Source of the DNA: a candidate division TM6 bacterium SOIL31
GTDB taxonomy: Bacteria; Babelota; Babeliae; Babelales; Vermiphilaceae
Assembly: GCA_001468865.1 (NCBI GenBank)
Contig: LDIY01000003.1
Location: 1-56,139, forward strand
Direction of reading: 5' to 3'
Length of the DNA stretch: 56,139 nucleotides
Position numbers and translations under genes: made by a program
In this document: piece by piece, positions 31,157 to 39,719 of the stretch
Layout: each line of letters starts with the position of its first letter
Position numbering within the stretch: the stretch's first letter is position 1
Notes under the pieces: generated by a model
What the model was told of the DNA's origin: nothing
The model's input: only the letters and a program-made list of their open reading frames with translations
Database searches by the model: none

Positions 31157-31996
31157 ATGAAGAAAATCGGTTACTGCACGGCAATTAGCAATAAAAACCT
31201 TCTTTTTCTTTTGTTTATATGTGGCATTATCATTTACACAAATGCGCATTGCATGCTGAAAATATCAGATGATTATGCACCAAAATTAAAATATGATCCC
31301 CAGCTAATCCCAAATGATTCTACAATGATATCTATAAGAAAAATGCTCAATCACCTAACCACCTTTGAAGAGCAATCAAAACAATTGAAAAGTAATGATC
31401 TAGAAGAACTTAGGGCATTAGACAGCCAAATAAGAAATGTTTCACTGGAAAACAATATTTTACATTCAATACGATTGCCAACGGATGAAGAAAGAAAATA
31501 TAGATGCCAAGACTACGCTCTTGCAAAAACCTTGGGGTTTAAAGGTGAAGTTATGCACTTTGACTGGGGATCAGAGAGCTATTTAACTTTGAATATATTT
31601 AAATATTTCAAGGAAACAAATAAACCACGCACCAATGATCTTGTTGTCTACTCTGATGATCAACACGATTCTCACACCAATCACATAGGAATTGTTCTTG
31701 ATAATGGCTTAATAGAATCAAAATGGGGATCATCCTCAGAAATAGTAGTTCATCAATTATTTTCTGTTCCACTTGGTTATGGCGATTATGCTCGCTTTTT
31801 CACTTTAAAGAATGCATTCAAGCAATTACCTAAAAATTTATTGCTTGCTATTATGCATAACGATATGATTATTAATTCTTATGATTTGCAACGCAATGAG
31901 CGAGAATTGCTCATTAAATATTATACCTTGATTAAATCCTATGATAAACAGCTAGAAAAAGTGTTTCCTCTTGCTGATATATTAGGCCTTATATAA
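31157..31996 (+). CDS. Secreted protein with predicted papain-like (NlpC/P60 or CHAP-type) fold
   Basis: 279 residues from the ATG at 31157; an in-frame ATG at 31145 is also possible, and neither has a clear ribosome site. The N-terminus has a hydrophobic signal (LLFLLFICGIIIYTNAHC). The region 115-200 has the look of a cysteine-peptidase/amidase fold: RCQDYALA with C117, then PRTNDLVVYSDD, then HIGIVLDNGLIESKWG with H176. The order Cys, ND-hydrophobic strand, His-[IG]-hydrophobic strand matches small papain-fold enzymes. The family assignment is inference from this pattern; substrate unknown (cell-wall peptide or host protein). It faces proS convergently, with a shared terminator between. 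Confidence 0.55.
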   Translation: MKKIGYCTAISNKNLLFLLFICGIIIYTNAHCMLKISDDYAPKLKYDPQLIPNDSTMISIRKMLNHLTTFEEQSKQLKSNDLEELRALDSQIRNVSLENNILHSIRLPTDEERKYRCQDYALAKTLGFKGEVMHFDWGSESYLTLNIFKYFKETNKPRTNDLVVYSDDQHDSHTNHIGIVLDNGLIESKWGSSSEIVVHQLFSVPLGYGDYARFFTLKNAFKQLPKNLLLAIMHNDMIINSYDLQRNERELLIKYYTLIKSYDKQLEKVFPLADILGLI

Positions 31997-31997
31997 A

Positions 31998-32041
31998 TAA
32001 AAGAGGAACCTTTGCAGATTATGCAAAAATCCCTCTTTTAT
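31998..32041. terminator. Bidirectional terminator between convergent genes
   Basis: Nested inverted repeats (outer AAAAGAGG/CCTCTTTT, inner TTTGCA/TGCAAA) with A/T flanks lie between the ends of the plus-strand gene and proS. Confidence 0.75.
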
Positions 32042-32059
32042 CTTTAAAGATCAGTTTTC

Positions 32060-33481
32060 TTAATACGACCGTGCAACGAGAACTTCTTTTTTACTTGGCT
32101 CTTTACACACAAAACATGTTTTATAGGTCAAGCCGTCCACAATACATCGAATGCTCGCTTTATATTCTTTTAATGCCGCTTCGCATTCAGCCTTTTCACA
32201 CCAGCTTGTTTGGTAGAATTTGCCATCATTTTCCAATGTTGGTCCAAATTCTGCCAAATCATTACTTTGGTGGCGCATTTGGTGTACACGCGCCTGAGCT
32301 CTTTCAAGTAAGGTTATCTGCATCATATCTAACAAAGAAATTACCTCAAATTTTAAATTTGTTAATGAGATAAATCTTTTGGCTGCTTCAATACGTTCAA
32401 CAACAACTGCTTGATTTGCTTCAATATCTTTTGGACCAATTTCAATACGCAAAGGAACACCTTTGAGCTCCCAATGAAAAAATTTAGCTCCCGGAGTTTT
32501 GCTTTCTTCATCATCGATATGAGTCCGCACGCCATCTTTGCGTAAGTCTTCTTGAATGGATTTTGCCATGTTCATAACGGCAGAATTATCAGTACCAGAT
32601 TTGAAAATAGGAATGATAACTACTTGAATTGGTGCAATTTTTGGAGGAAGTACTAGACCTTTTTGGTCGCCATGAGTCATAATAAGCCCTCCCATCAAAC
32701 GAGTTGAAGCTCCCCAACTGGTGAGAAAAGGATACGATTCTTTGCCTTCTCTATCTTGGTACTTCATTTCAAACGCATGCGCAAATGATTGTGAAATCAA
32801 ATGAGAGGTTCCCATTTGCAGTGCTTTACCATCAGGCATAATACCTTCTATGGTCGTAGTAATATCCGCCCCGGCAAATCTTTCTTGTGCTGTTTTAAAT
32901 CCTGAAAACACCGGAACGGCAAGGTAATCTTGGGCCAGTTTGCTATATTCATTTAACATAATGCGAACTTCTTCATATGCTTCATCGTACGTTTCATGAG
33001 CGGTATGACCTTCTTGCCAAAAAAATTCGGTAGTACGTAGAAAAGGACGCGTGCGCATCTCCCAACGAATAATATTTGCCCATTGGTTGATTTTGATCGG
33101 TAAATCGCGCCACGAACGTAACCACCGTGCATACATATAGTGAATAATGGTTTCAGAAGTTGGCCGTATTACCAACGGTTCTTCTAATTCTTTGCCCCCC
33201 GCGTGAGTTACTACAGCTAATTCAGGAGCAAACCCGGCTACATGCTGAGCCTCTTTTTTGAGAAAAGATTCAGGGATAAGAAGTGGAAAAGCAGCATTAT
33301 GGTGACCTGTTGCCTTGATACGTGCATCCAGAACGTCTTTGATATTTTCCCAAATAGCGTAGCCATAAGGTCTAATTACCATACAACCTTTAACCGGAGC
33401 GTGATCAACAAGCTCAGAATCATAGATAACTTCGTTATACCAACCGGAGAAATCTTGCTTTATATCAGGCAATTTCTTCAT
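32060..33481 (-). CDS. proS: Prolyl-tRNA synthetase, archaeal/eukaryotic-type
   Basis: 473 residues. It charges tRNA(Pro) with proline. The sequence has the compact class II layout of the archaeal/eukaryotic type (ProS type 3): KGCMVIRPYGYAIWE near residue 30, the motif 2 region RTRPFLRTTEFFWQEGHTAH, and the motif 3 region LMGGLIMTHGDQKGLVLPPK. It lacks the inserted editing domain of the longer bacterial type. The C-terminal zinc-type segment keeps Cys residues (WCEKAEC, CIVDG, CFVC) and the family's terminal ARSY. This type also occurs in many bacteria, so it need not be a recent transfer. Convergent to the papain-like gene, divergent from the hydrolase gene. Confidence 0.95.
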   Translation of the reverse strand: MKKLPDIKQDFSGWYNEVIYDSELVDHAPVKGCMVIRPYGYAIWENIKDVLDARIKATGHHNAAFPLLIPESFLKKEAQHVAGFAPELAVVTHAGGKELEEPLVIRPTSETIIHYMYARWLRSWRDLPIKINQWANIIRWEMRTRPFLRTTEFFWQEGHTAHETYDEAYEEVRIMLNEYSKLAQDYLAVPVFSGFKTAQERFAGADITTTIEGIMPDGKALQMGTSHLISQSFAHAFEMKYQDREGKESYPFLTSWGASTRLMGGLIMTHGDQKGLVLPPKIAPIQVVIIPIFKSGTDNSAVMNMAKSIQEDLRKDGVRTHIDDEESKTPGAKFFHWELKGVPLRIEIGPKDIEANQAVVVERIEAAKRFISLTNLKFEVISLLDMMQITLLERAQARVHQMRHQSNDLAEFGPTLENDGKFYQTSWCEKAECEAALKEYKASIRCIVDGLTYKTCFVCKEPSKKEVLVARSY

Positions 33482-33524
33482 AAAAGCTCACTTAGGGGTT
33501 TAATTTTATCCAATATATGTTAAA

Positions 33525-33552
33525 ATTATAGTACATAGGCCAAAAAACGCAA
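33525..33552 (-). promoter_or_regulatory. Candidate sigma-70-type promoter for proS
   Basis: On the minus strand, TTGCGT (33547-33552) and a perfect TATAAT (33525-33530) are 16 bases apart, about 45 bases before the proS ATG. Confidence 0.5.
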
Positions 33553-33608
33553 AGTTAACTTATCTTTCATTGCGCCAGATAGCCTTATTTTCAAAAGGAG
33601 TAGCATCT

Positions 33609-34481
33609 ATGTTCACGAAAAAAAATATCCTTACCAGTCTTATAGCCATTATGGCAATGATGCCGAATCTATGCTTACCTCAAACAGTTACCCTTTTCTC
33701 CCACGGCATTGCCGATACAGGGAAAAGACAGGTGAGTTGGTATGCTAAATCGTACATGAAAGATGATGTTGTTCATCATAATGAACGAGTCACTATTCAT
33801 ACCCCATTTACTGCATTTAACTACCCAGACGCCACCAATAGGTTCTACCGAGTCAATTACAATGAAACCAGCTTTGGACAAGGAAATGAAATTGGGCGTC
33901 TTTATAAAGCATATCAAAAGACCAATGAGCGCTTTGAAAATTGCGATATGATATTATATGGATTATCACGTGGAGCTGCCAACTTGGCCATCTTTGCAGG
34001 AACTCACCAGCTTAATAATGTGAAGGCAATTATCCTTGAATCTCCCTATTTTACGATGGGCGATGTCATTGAGAATATGATGAATAGAAAGGGCCTTGGA
34101 TGGCTATCATTATCATACGGAGAAACATTAGCCGAGTTTATTTTTAAAAAATACACACGTTATGGTCATAGTCCTGCAACCTGTATTGACGGCATTTCAA
34201 AAGATATTCCGATTTTCATCATTTGCTCCAAAGAAGACCACCTGGTTCCCGCTTCAAGTTCGATTAATCTCTACAAAAAATTGGTAGCAAATGGTCATCA
34301 ACATATTTATATTTTTATTGCCGACTATGGAAGACATGCGGCCATTTTAAAAGGCCCGGATGGCGAAAAATATGAATGGATCATTAACGCATTTTACAAA
34401 AAATATAACCTTCCACATTGCCCATCCAGTGCAGCAAAAGGTTGTGATCTTCTTGATCTTTGCCAACCCATCTTGGATTAA
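33609..34481 (+). CDS. Secreted alpha/beta hydrolase
   Basis: 290 residues, taking the ATG at 33609 after AAGGAG. An upstream in-frame ATG at 33570 lacks a site and would hide the signal peptide (KNILTSLIAIMAMMPNLCLP). Alpha/beta-hydrolase features: oxyanion strand VTLFSHGIADTG (about 27), nucleophile elbow MILYGLSRGAANLA (G-x-S-x-G, Ser near 121), acid in IFIICSKEDHLVP and His in DYGRHAAIL. The complete triad suggests a working esterase, lipase or peptidase of the dienelactone-hydrolase/BAAT-like type, acting outside the cytoplasm. Substrate unknown. It is followed by a strong terminator, so it is probably monocistronic. Confidence 0.75.
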   Translation: MFTKKNILTSLIAIMAMMPNLCLPQTVTLFSHGIADTGKRQVSWYAKSYMKDDVVHHNERVTIHTPFTAFNYPDATNRFYRVNYNETSFGQGNEIGRLYKAYQKTNERFENCDMILYGLSRGAANLAIFAGTHQLNNVKAIILESPYFTMGDVIENMMNRKGLGWLSLSYGETLAEFIFKKYTRYGHSPATCIDGISKDIPIFIICSKEDHLVPASSSINLYKKLVANGHQHIYIFIADYGRHAAILKGPDGEKYEWIINAFYKKYNLPHCPSSAAKGCDLLDLCQPILD

Positions 34482-34516
34482 AATAAAGACTTTTTTTAGA
34501 ATTTAGTTTTCAAAGG

Positions 34517-34559
34517 TAGACGTTCTGTTTTATAACAAAAACAGTGCGTCTATTTTTTT
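34517..34559 (+). terminator. Rho-independent terminator of the hydrolase gene
   Basis: Outer stem TAGACG/CGTCTA, inner stem CTGTTTT/AAAACAG, then seven T. Confidence 0.85.
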
Positions 34560-34586
34560 AGCTTTAGAAAATATTTATCCATTATG

Positions 34587-34616
34587 TTGATTTTATAAAA
34601 TAGTTTTTTGTACAAT
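34587..34616 (+). promoter_or_regulatory. Candidate promoter of the histone-like gene
   Basis: TTGATT (34587-34592) and TACAAT (34611-34616) with an 18-base spacer lie about 50 bases upstream of the ATG at 34669. Confidence 0.6.
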
Positions 34617-34668
34617 TGAAATTGAAGTAAGTATGAGTTTGAGTACAAACCAAAAAAAGGAGTCGACC

Positions 34669-35133
34669 ATGGCAGTTAAGAAAGCGAAAAAAGCAGTAGC
34701 TAAAAAAGCTACAGCAAAACGTAAACCAGCTGCGAAAAAAACAGCTGCAAAACGTAAACCAGCTAAAAAAGCGGGTGCTAAACGCAGAACAGCTAAAAAA
34801 GCAACTGCAAAACGTAAACCAGCTAAAAAAGCGGGTGCTAAACGTAAACCAGCTAAAAAAGCCGCTGCAAAACGTCGTAAACCAGCTGCGAAAAAAGCTG
34901 CTGCAAAACGCAAACCAGCTAAAAAAGCGGGTGCTAAACGCAGAACAGCAAAACGCGCAGGCGCAAAACGTAAACCAGCTAAACGCGCGGGTGCTAGACG
35001 TAAAGCAGCTAAAAAAGAAGGCTTATTAACAGGTTTAGCTCATATGGTGGGTATCGAAACTGCACCAGCTAAAAAACCTGCTAAACGCAGAATGACTGTA
35101 AGAAGATCTGCTAAAGCTAAAAAATCTGAGTAA
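34669..35133 (+). CDS. Histone H1-like lysine/alanine-rich DNA-binding protein
   Basis: 154 residues, starting at the ATG at 34669 after AAAGGAG; the in-frame ATG at 34633 is less likely. Almost the whole protein is short repeats of AAKRKPAKKAGAKRRTAKKA type, made of Lys, Arg, Ala and Pro. The unit resembles the C-terminal tail of eukaryotic histone H1 and bacterial H1-like proteins (Chlamydia HctB, AlgP-like). A slightly different segment (EGLLTGLAHMVGIETAPA) interrupts the repeat near residue 125. Likely role: nucleoid compaction by charge. Own promoter and terminator. HctB-like proteins in Chlamydia mark a condensed infectious stage, so a developmental role is a fair guess here, no more. 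Confidence 0.85.
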   Translation: MAVKKAKKAVAKKATAKRKPAAKKTAAKRKPAKKAGAKRRTAKKATAKRKPAKKAGAKRKPAKKAAAKRRKPAAKKAAAKRKPAKKAGAKRRTAKRAGAKRKPAKRAGARRKAAKKEGLLTGLAHMVGIETAPAKKPAKRRMTVRRSAKAKKSE

Positions 35134-35159
35134 TTCTTAGATTTACCTCTATCAAGATT

Positions 35160-35192
35160 AAAGGCCTTTCCTCTCGGATTGGCCTTTTTTTT
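35160..35192 (+). terminator. Rho-independent terminator of the histone-like gene
   Basis: AAAGGCC...GGCCTTTTTTTT: a 6-7 bp stem with a 14-base loop, then a T run. Confidence 0.85.
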
Positions 35193-35291
35193 AATTGTCT
35201 GTTTTTATTGTCTTATTGACCCTTTTTATGAACTGCTATAAACTCCTCAACAGCTATATAACAACTTCATAGACGTAAAGGAGATTTTTCT

Positions 35292-36023
35292 GTGAATATA
35301 AAATCCCCCCTTATCTTTTCGGCTATAGCCTTGATAATCCCGCTTTTTGGAATGGAATTAAAAATTAAACCGTCAATAAAGTCCGTAAATCGATTAAATC
35401 ATATTAATTTTAAAGATAAAAAAAGAGCATTTGAGCTGTTAACACAAAAGGACGCATTGCTATTAAAAACACTTCTTGCAGAAGAGCAAAGAGGTATCTA
35501 TTGCCCAGATTTATATGTTGCAGAATACTTCCTCCATACAGTTTTGTTTCCAACCCCCATGGGTGATGATATAGTTTCATCAGATATCAAAAAACCTTAT
35601 GAAGCCCTTGATTCAACCACACAAGAATTTGTCAGTTTTATTACTAGTAAAGATGCGTATTATAGAAATTTCATTCATGGGCTTCATCATTATAATGATA
35701 CGGAAAAATTCTTAAAAATCATTGGCCGAACGCCTATTCAAAACCACCCTCACTACATTATTAATTCTTACGTTGTCAATTCTTATGGGTCACATCCATC
35801 AACATATTCAGGCAGGAAATTACCTCTTTTGCATTACATACTGGCTCAAATAAAGGATGGTATTTTTACTGAAACTGTCGGTAAAAAAATATGCGAGTTT
35901 TTATTATCACATAAAGCAAACGTAAATGCTCTCGATGATGCTGGCAATACCCCACTCGAAGAAGCAATCAGATTGGGAAATAGAGAAATTATGCAATTAT
36001 TGCATAATAATGGCGCGAAATAG
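35292..36023 (+). CDS. Secreted ankyrin-repeat-like small protein
   Basis: 243 residues from a GTG at 35292 preceded by AAAGGAG. The first 20 residues are a likely signal peptide (LIFSAIALIIPLFGM). The middle is unrecognised. The C-terminal ~60 residues match ankyrin logic: LPLLHYILAQ..., then ICEFLLSHKANVNALDDAGNTPLEEAIRLGNREIMQLLHNNGAK, given here only by its key pieces NVNALDDAGNTPLEEA and IMQLLHNNGA. Ankyrin repeats bind proteins and are common in intracellular bacteria. A single clear repeat plus a degenerate one is visible. Upstream TTGACC and TATAAA with a 15-base spacer (35216-35242) may be its promoter. A bidirectional terminator follows. Confidence 0.7.
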   Translation: MNIKSPLIFSAIALIIPLFGMELKIKPSIKSVNRLNHINFKDKKRAFELLTQKDALLLKTLLAEEQRGIYCPDLYVAEYFLHTVLFPTPMGDDIVSSDIKKPYEALDSTTQEFVSFITSKDAYYRNFIHGLHHYNDTEKFLKIIGRTPIQNHPHYIINSYVVNSYGSHPSTYSGRKLPLLHYILAQIKDGIFTETVGKKICEFLLSHKANVNALDDAGNTPLEEAIRLGNREIMQLLHNNGAK

Positions 36024-36054
36024 TAGTTTGAATGAACTACATGAATTATGAATT

Positions 36055-36085
36055 AAAAAAAGGGGCTTTAAAAAGCCCCTTTTTT
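36055..36085. terminator. Bidirectional terminator
   Basis: AGGGGCT/AGCCCCT stem with a TTAAAA loop, flanked by A and T runs, lies between the convergent ankyrin-like and FKBP genes. Confidence 0.88.
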
Positions 36086-36099
36086 CATATAAAAAACAT

Positions 36100-36576
36100 T
36101 TAATTAACCTTAATCAATTCAACATCAAAGATTAAATCCGCGTTGCCCGGTATCACTGCCCCGGCTCCGCGTGCGCCATAACCCAATGCTGCAGGAATAT
36201 AAAGACGGCGCTTTTCACCAATCTTCATTCCCATAACCCCTTCATCCCAACCTTTAATCACTTGCCCCATGCCGATATAAAATTGGAACGGTTGATTACG
36301 TTTGTGACTGCTATCAAATAGTTTGCCTTCTTGGCCATTATCATTCAACCAACCAGTATAATGAACGGTTACCAAATCACCTTTTTTGGGACTTGCTCCA
36401 TCGCCATCTCTTACAATTTCATATTCCAAACCTGAAGCCATTTTTATGCGTGTCATTTTTTTGCCCGCTTGTGCAACATTATTATTGTTATTTGTTGTAT
36501 TTTTTCCCACTTTTGCATGCACCAATAGGGCTGCCATTGCTAGTGCAAAAGAGGAGACTATCACTAATCGCTTCAT
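36100..36576 (-). CDS. Secreted FKBP-type peptidyl-prolyl cis-trans isomerase
   Basis: 158 residues. A signal peptide ([18 protein letters not shown]) precedes a full FKBP domain (about 50-158): [63 protein letters not shown] and [17 protein letters not shown]. The usual active-site residues (Tyr, Phe, Asp, Trp of the IKGWDEG stretch, Tyr of GYG) are present. It catalyses X-Pro isomerisation and helps fold exported proteins. Given the many Pro-poor but large secreted fibres it may be a general periplasmic foldase. Terminated by the shared hairpin at 36055. Confidence 0.93.
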   Translation of the reverse strand: MKRLVIVSSFALAMAALLVHAKVGKNTTNNNNNVAQAGKKMTRIKMASGLEYEIVRDGDGASPKKGDLVTVHYTGWLNDNGQEGKLFDSSHKRNQPFQFYIGMGQVIKGWDEGVMGMKIGEKRRLYIPAALGYGARGAGAVIPGNADLIFDVELIKVN

Positions 36577-36649
36577 ATTTTTCCTTTTTTTAAAACGTTT
36601 ATTACAGACATAAATCCGGTCGAAGTTAAAAAGCTTTTGTTGTGTTAAT

Positions 36650-37282
36650 TCAGCAATTATGTCTTAAGGCGTTTAAATACGTACACACAACAAATAAGCC
36701 TGTACCAATCATTATAAAGAATCCACTAATACCAACCACCAACTCTTTTTGTCCTTTTTCTCTAAGTGCTCTTTGTGATTTTTCTACAACTGCGGGATCG
36801 AAATCCTTCATTTGGGCTTCTTTAACAAATATTTGGTCGGTTGAATTATCAACATTTGTTAATAACATACCAGCTATTGGAGCATCACTCGTAGCTTCTG
36901 AATAACGATTTGCTAATATATTAATAACATCTCCACATTTTGCTTCAAACCTGCCACTCAATGGCGTGAGATCTGTTTTTGAAAAATCATTAATAATCGA
37001 ATATATAGTTTTTTTTCCCTCTTCAGTCGGGGTGATGCCCAAAGCCACGTAATCAAAATTCCGTCCATCCCCTATATAATAATGATATATATAACCCTTA
37101 TATGAAGGTACGTTTGAAACTACCTCAGAACAAAATTGAACATTATAAGAAACTTTCTTATCATTCCGATTTTTGAAAATAACCGTTAATGGATTTTTTT
37201 TGTCCCTATTTGGATCTTCCTCCATGCTGAAAATTACATTTGATGCTGTAAATAACAATATATAACAAATCATTCTGTTCAT
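36650..37282 (-). CDS. Hypothetical protein with signal peptide and C-terminal membrane segment
   Basis: 210 residues from the ATG at 37282, preceded by AAAAGGAAAA; an in-frame ATG at 37321 is less likely. The N-terminal signal ([16 protein letters not shown]) is followed by a mostly beta-looking region ([34 protein letters not shown]) and a C-terminal transmembrane helix ([21 protein letters not shown]). The layout suggests a protein fixed in the membrane by its tail with the body outside the cytoplasm. No family recognised. Same strand as the FKBP gene, 73 bases upstream of it. Confidence 0.65.
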   Translation of the reverse strand: MNRMICYILLFTASNVIFSMEEDPNRDKKNPLTVIFKNRNDKKVSYNVQFCSEVVSNVPSYKGYIYHYYIGDGRNFDYVALGITPTEEGKKTIYSIINDFSKTDLTPLSGRFEAKCGDVINILANRYSEATSDAPIAGMLLTNVDNSTDQIFVKEAQMKDFDPAVVEKSQRALREKGQKELVVGISGFFIMIGTGLFVVCTYLNALRHNC

Positions 37283-37412
37283 AAAATGTTTTCCTTTTCT
37301 GTGGATTAAAAGTTTATTCAACCCAATTTATAATAATTTTCGTTTAACGTAAACCGCCAGACAGAAGAAAATAAAGTCTCTATTACCCAAAACAACTAAT
37401 TAATTTCATCCG

Positions 37413-37442
37413 TTGCTTTTTTTAAATAAATTTTGTGATAAT
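37413..37442 (+). promoter_or_regulatory. Candidate promoter of the coiled-coil gene
   Basis: TTGCTT (37413-37418) and TGATAA/GATAAT (37436-37442) with a 17-18 base spacer lie about 50 bases before the ATG at 37492. Confidence 0.5.
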
Positions 37443-37491
37443 AAACATGATTATGCATATCTGTATTTAAAAGATATAGAGAGAGGCCGAT

Positions 37492-39660
37492 ATGAATTAT
37501 GTAAGGACCCTTCTTATTATCACCATATTTTTATTTCGCGCAGATCATCTTTATACCGCAGAACCCTTATTGGCCCCAGCACAAAGCAGTGAGGTTCAAC
37601 TACCTCTTACTATTGATGAAACCGAAAACTTACTGAAACCTTCTCCAACAAATACAGCAGCAGAAACGCCTATTGAAGAAAAAAATACCTTAGATACCTG
37701 GAACGAACATTTGGATTTACTCACCATCAAGGGAGAATATTGGGATGCGGCAAATGGCATTCCGCTCGATTCTTGGAGAGATACCGCATTCTCTCTTGCG
37801 GAAAAAATAGTGAAAAACGATGTAAATCTTGCAGAAATGCTTAAAACATCTTTTTTTGATGCTATATCAGCAAAGGTTACCTTAGAAACTAAGAAAGCTT
37901 TAAAAAGAGGCACACCAGCGTATATATTAACTGAAGAATTTGATCAAATGATTAAGGCGGCCATACAACTCCCCGTTATTGAAACGCTTCCAGAAATCAA
38001 ACAGCCTGCTCCTGCCCTCATTCCAGAAATAGTAAGCTCTGAGCCGGTAGCAGTCAGCGAAATAGTACCACTACCACAACCGGAATCGACTACAACAGCA
38101 GAAAGCACCACAAGCACTGATCAATCTGCAGAACAAACGGCTGAAACCCTTCAACAAGAATGGAAAGCTCAGCTTGCAAAGATTAAGACTGAAGGAATCA
38201 ATTCATTTCAAACATATGAAATAGTAAACAAAACACATGAAGCGGCACAAAACTTACTCAGGGCGGGGCATATAAAAGAAAATGATCTTCAATCACAATT
38301 TCTCGATGCTCTTGAATCACGAGCCGTTGCAGGGAATAAAGATCTCTTCCCGCTCAATATCCAACAAGAAATGACACTTTTTAATAATGCTATTCACATC
38401 TTTAATCCGGCAGAACAATATGGATATCCTTCTCAATATGACTATCCTCAACAGCCCATAATGGCTCAAAATAATGCACAAAGTCAGCAAGAGTTTGCCG
38501 CAAAAGAATCCCAGCTCCAAGATCAGCTTAAAAACTTGGAACAACAACAAGAAGAAGATAATAAAAAGTACATGATAGAATTAAAAGCTCTACAACAAAC
38601 GCAAGAAGACGAAAAAGAAAAAAATCGAAAACTACATGCATCAATACAAGAAAAAAAAGATCGAGAAGCTGCGCTTGCCAAAAAACACGCTGAATTAGAA
38701 GCAGAAATGCAAAAAATTCGCGCTGCATATGCTCAGCAATTGGCAGCAGCTCAAAAACCGGTAACACCAGAACCTGCCGCAGCAAAAGGAATACTTTCAG
38801 CCATTACTGACCCTCTGTATAATTGGTGGTATGGAATAAATCCTGAACAATCAACCGCCCCAATCCCGCGGGTATCACGGTCACCAGAACAAGAAAATGT
38901 ATTAAATGCAATGGTAGCAAACATAGCAGACCCCGCTGATCAAAATGCTGCAAAAGCAGTACTTACGCGGTTTGATGATCTATTGCTCAATTTCAGAAGC
39001 GCTGAATATTGGGATGCACAGCGCAAACGGCCTAATGATAAATGGATAGAAGAAATGAGATTGATCGTTAAAGATATTGTTCTACAGCATAAAATAATGC
39101 TCCTACCAGCAGTAGGAGAAATTGTGGGGCAATCGCTTACTGCATCAAAAGCAATGTCTGAGAAAAATATACAGAAAACAATTGCTGAAATTAAAACATT
39201 GGTACAGGAAATATATGCAGAAGAACAAAGACAAAAAGATGCCGCCGAACAAAAAGCTCAATTGAAACGTGCCAAGAAAGAGCAAAAACAGCTTGCACAA
39301 CAAAGAATTAAAGATGAGCAAGATCGCATTCAGGCCGAAGAAAAAAGAAAAATCCAATTGGCAACTTCATATAAAGAACAGAAAAAAGAATGGAATGATT
39401 TTCTTTTGCATGTGAGGCAACGTAAAAACGTTACCGAGCAAGACAATCACCAACTGACTCAAGAAGCCCTGCAAAAGTCGCAAGCTCTTTTACAACTAGC
39501 AGGCGAACTACCAAATAAAAATAAGACTGCTTTATCACAAAAGCTGAAACAAAAATTCAGCGTTGCACTCTTAGATCAGCAAAGAAATAATGATAATATG
39601 GTTAATATACATAGAAATATAGATACATTTAATCAGAATATTAATAAGATGATTCAATAA
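37492..39660 (+). CDS. Large secreted coiled-coil protein with repeated helical domains
   Basis: 722 residues. Signal peptide (TLLIITIFLFRADHLYTA). Four stretches of about 80-90 residues look like divergent copies of one helical domain: about 70-165 (WNEHLDLLTIKGEYWDAANG), 220-305 (WKAQLAKIKTEGINSFQTYE), 490-575 (FDDLLLNFRSAEYWDAQRKR) and 630-722 (WNDFLLHVRQRKNVTEQDN). The first and third share EYWDA and a following W. Between the second and third lies a long Gln/Glu/Lys/Ala coiled coil (about 325-420), and a second coiled coil spans 575-630. No enzyme motif is seen. A structural or scaffolding role outside the cytoplasm is likely; function unknown. Confidence 0.75.
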   Translation: MNYVRTLLIITIFLFRADHLYTAEPLLAPAQSSEVQLPLTIDETENLLKPSPTNTAAETPIEEKNTLDTWNEHLDLLTIKGEYWDAANGIPLDSWRDTAFSLAEKIVKNDVNLAEMLKTSFFDAISAKVTLETKKALKRGTPAYILTEEFDQMIKAAIQLPVIETLPEIKQPAPALIPEIVSSEPVAVSEIVPLPQPESTTTAESTTSTDQSAEQTAETLQQEWKAQLAKIKTEGINSFQTYEIVNKTHEAAQNLLRAGHIKENDLQSQFLDALESRAVAGNKDLFPLNIQQEMTLFNNAIHIFNPAEQYGYPSQYDYPQQPIMAQNNAQSQQEFAAKESQLQDQLKNLEQQQEEDNKKYMIELKALQQTQEDEKEKNRKLHASIQEKKDREAALAKKHAELEAEMQKIRAAYAQQLAAAQKPVTPEPAAAKGILSAITDPLYNWWYGINPEQSTAPIPRVSRSPEQENVLNAMVANIADPADQNAAKAVLTRFDDLLLNFRSAEYWDAQRKRPNDKWIEEMRLIVKDIVLQHKIMLLPAVGEIVGQSLTASKAMSEKNIQKTIAEIKTLVQEIYAEEQRQKDAAEQKAQLKRAKKEQKQLAQQRIKDEQDRIQAEEKRKIQLATSYKEQKKEWNDFLLHVRQRKNVTEQDNHQLTQEALQKSQALLQLAGELPNKNKTALSQKLKQKFSVALLDQQRNNDNMVNIHRNIDTFNQNINKMIQ

Positions 39661-39678
39661 GATAAATAATGTTGAATT

Positions 39679-39710
39679 AAAAAAAGGCGCTCAAGTGAGT
39701 GCCTTTTTTT
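39679..39710. terminator. Bidirectional terminator
   Basis: GGCGCTCA/TGAGTGCC stem (one G-T pair) with A run and T run lies between the convergent coiled-coil gene and ymdB. It also closes the long minus-strand operon. Confidence 0.82.
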
Positions 39711-39719
39711 AATTAACTT

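Noticed and set aside
34593-34913. Minus-strand frame opposite the histone-like gene
   Set aside because: Antisense reading of the Lys/Ala repeat gives an AAFLAGLRLAPAF pattern; no start signal, and the plus-strand gene has promoter, ribosome site and terminator.
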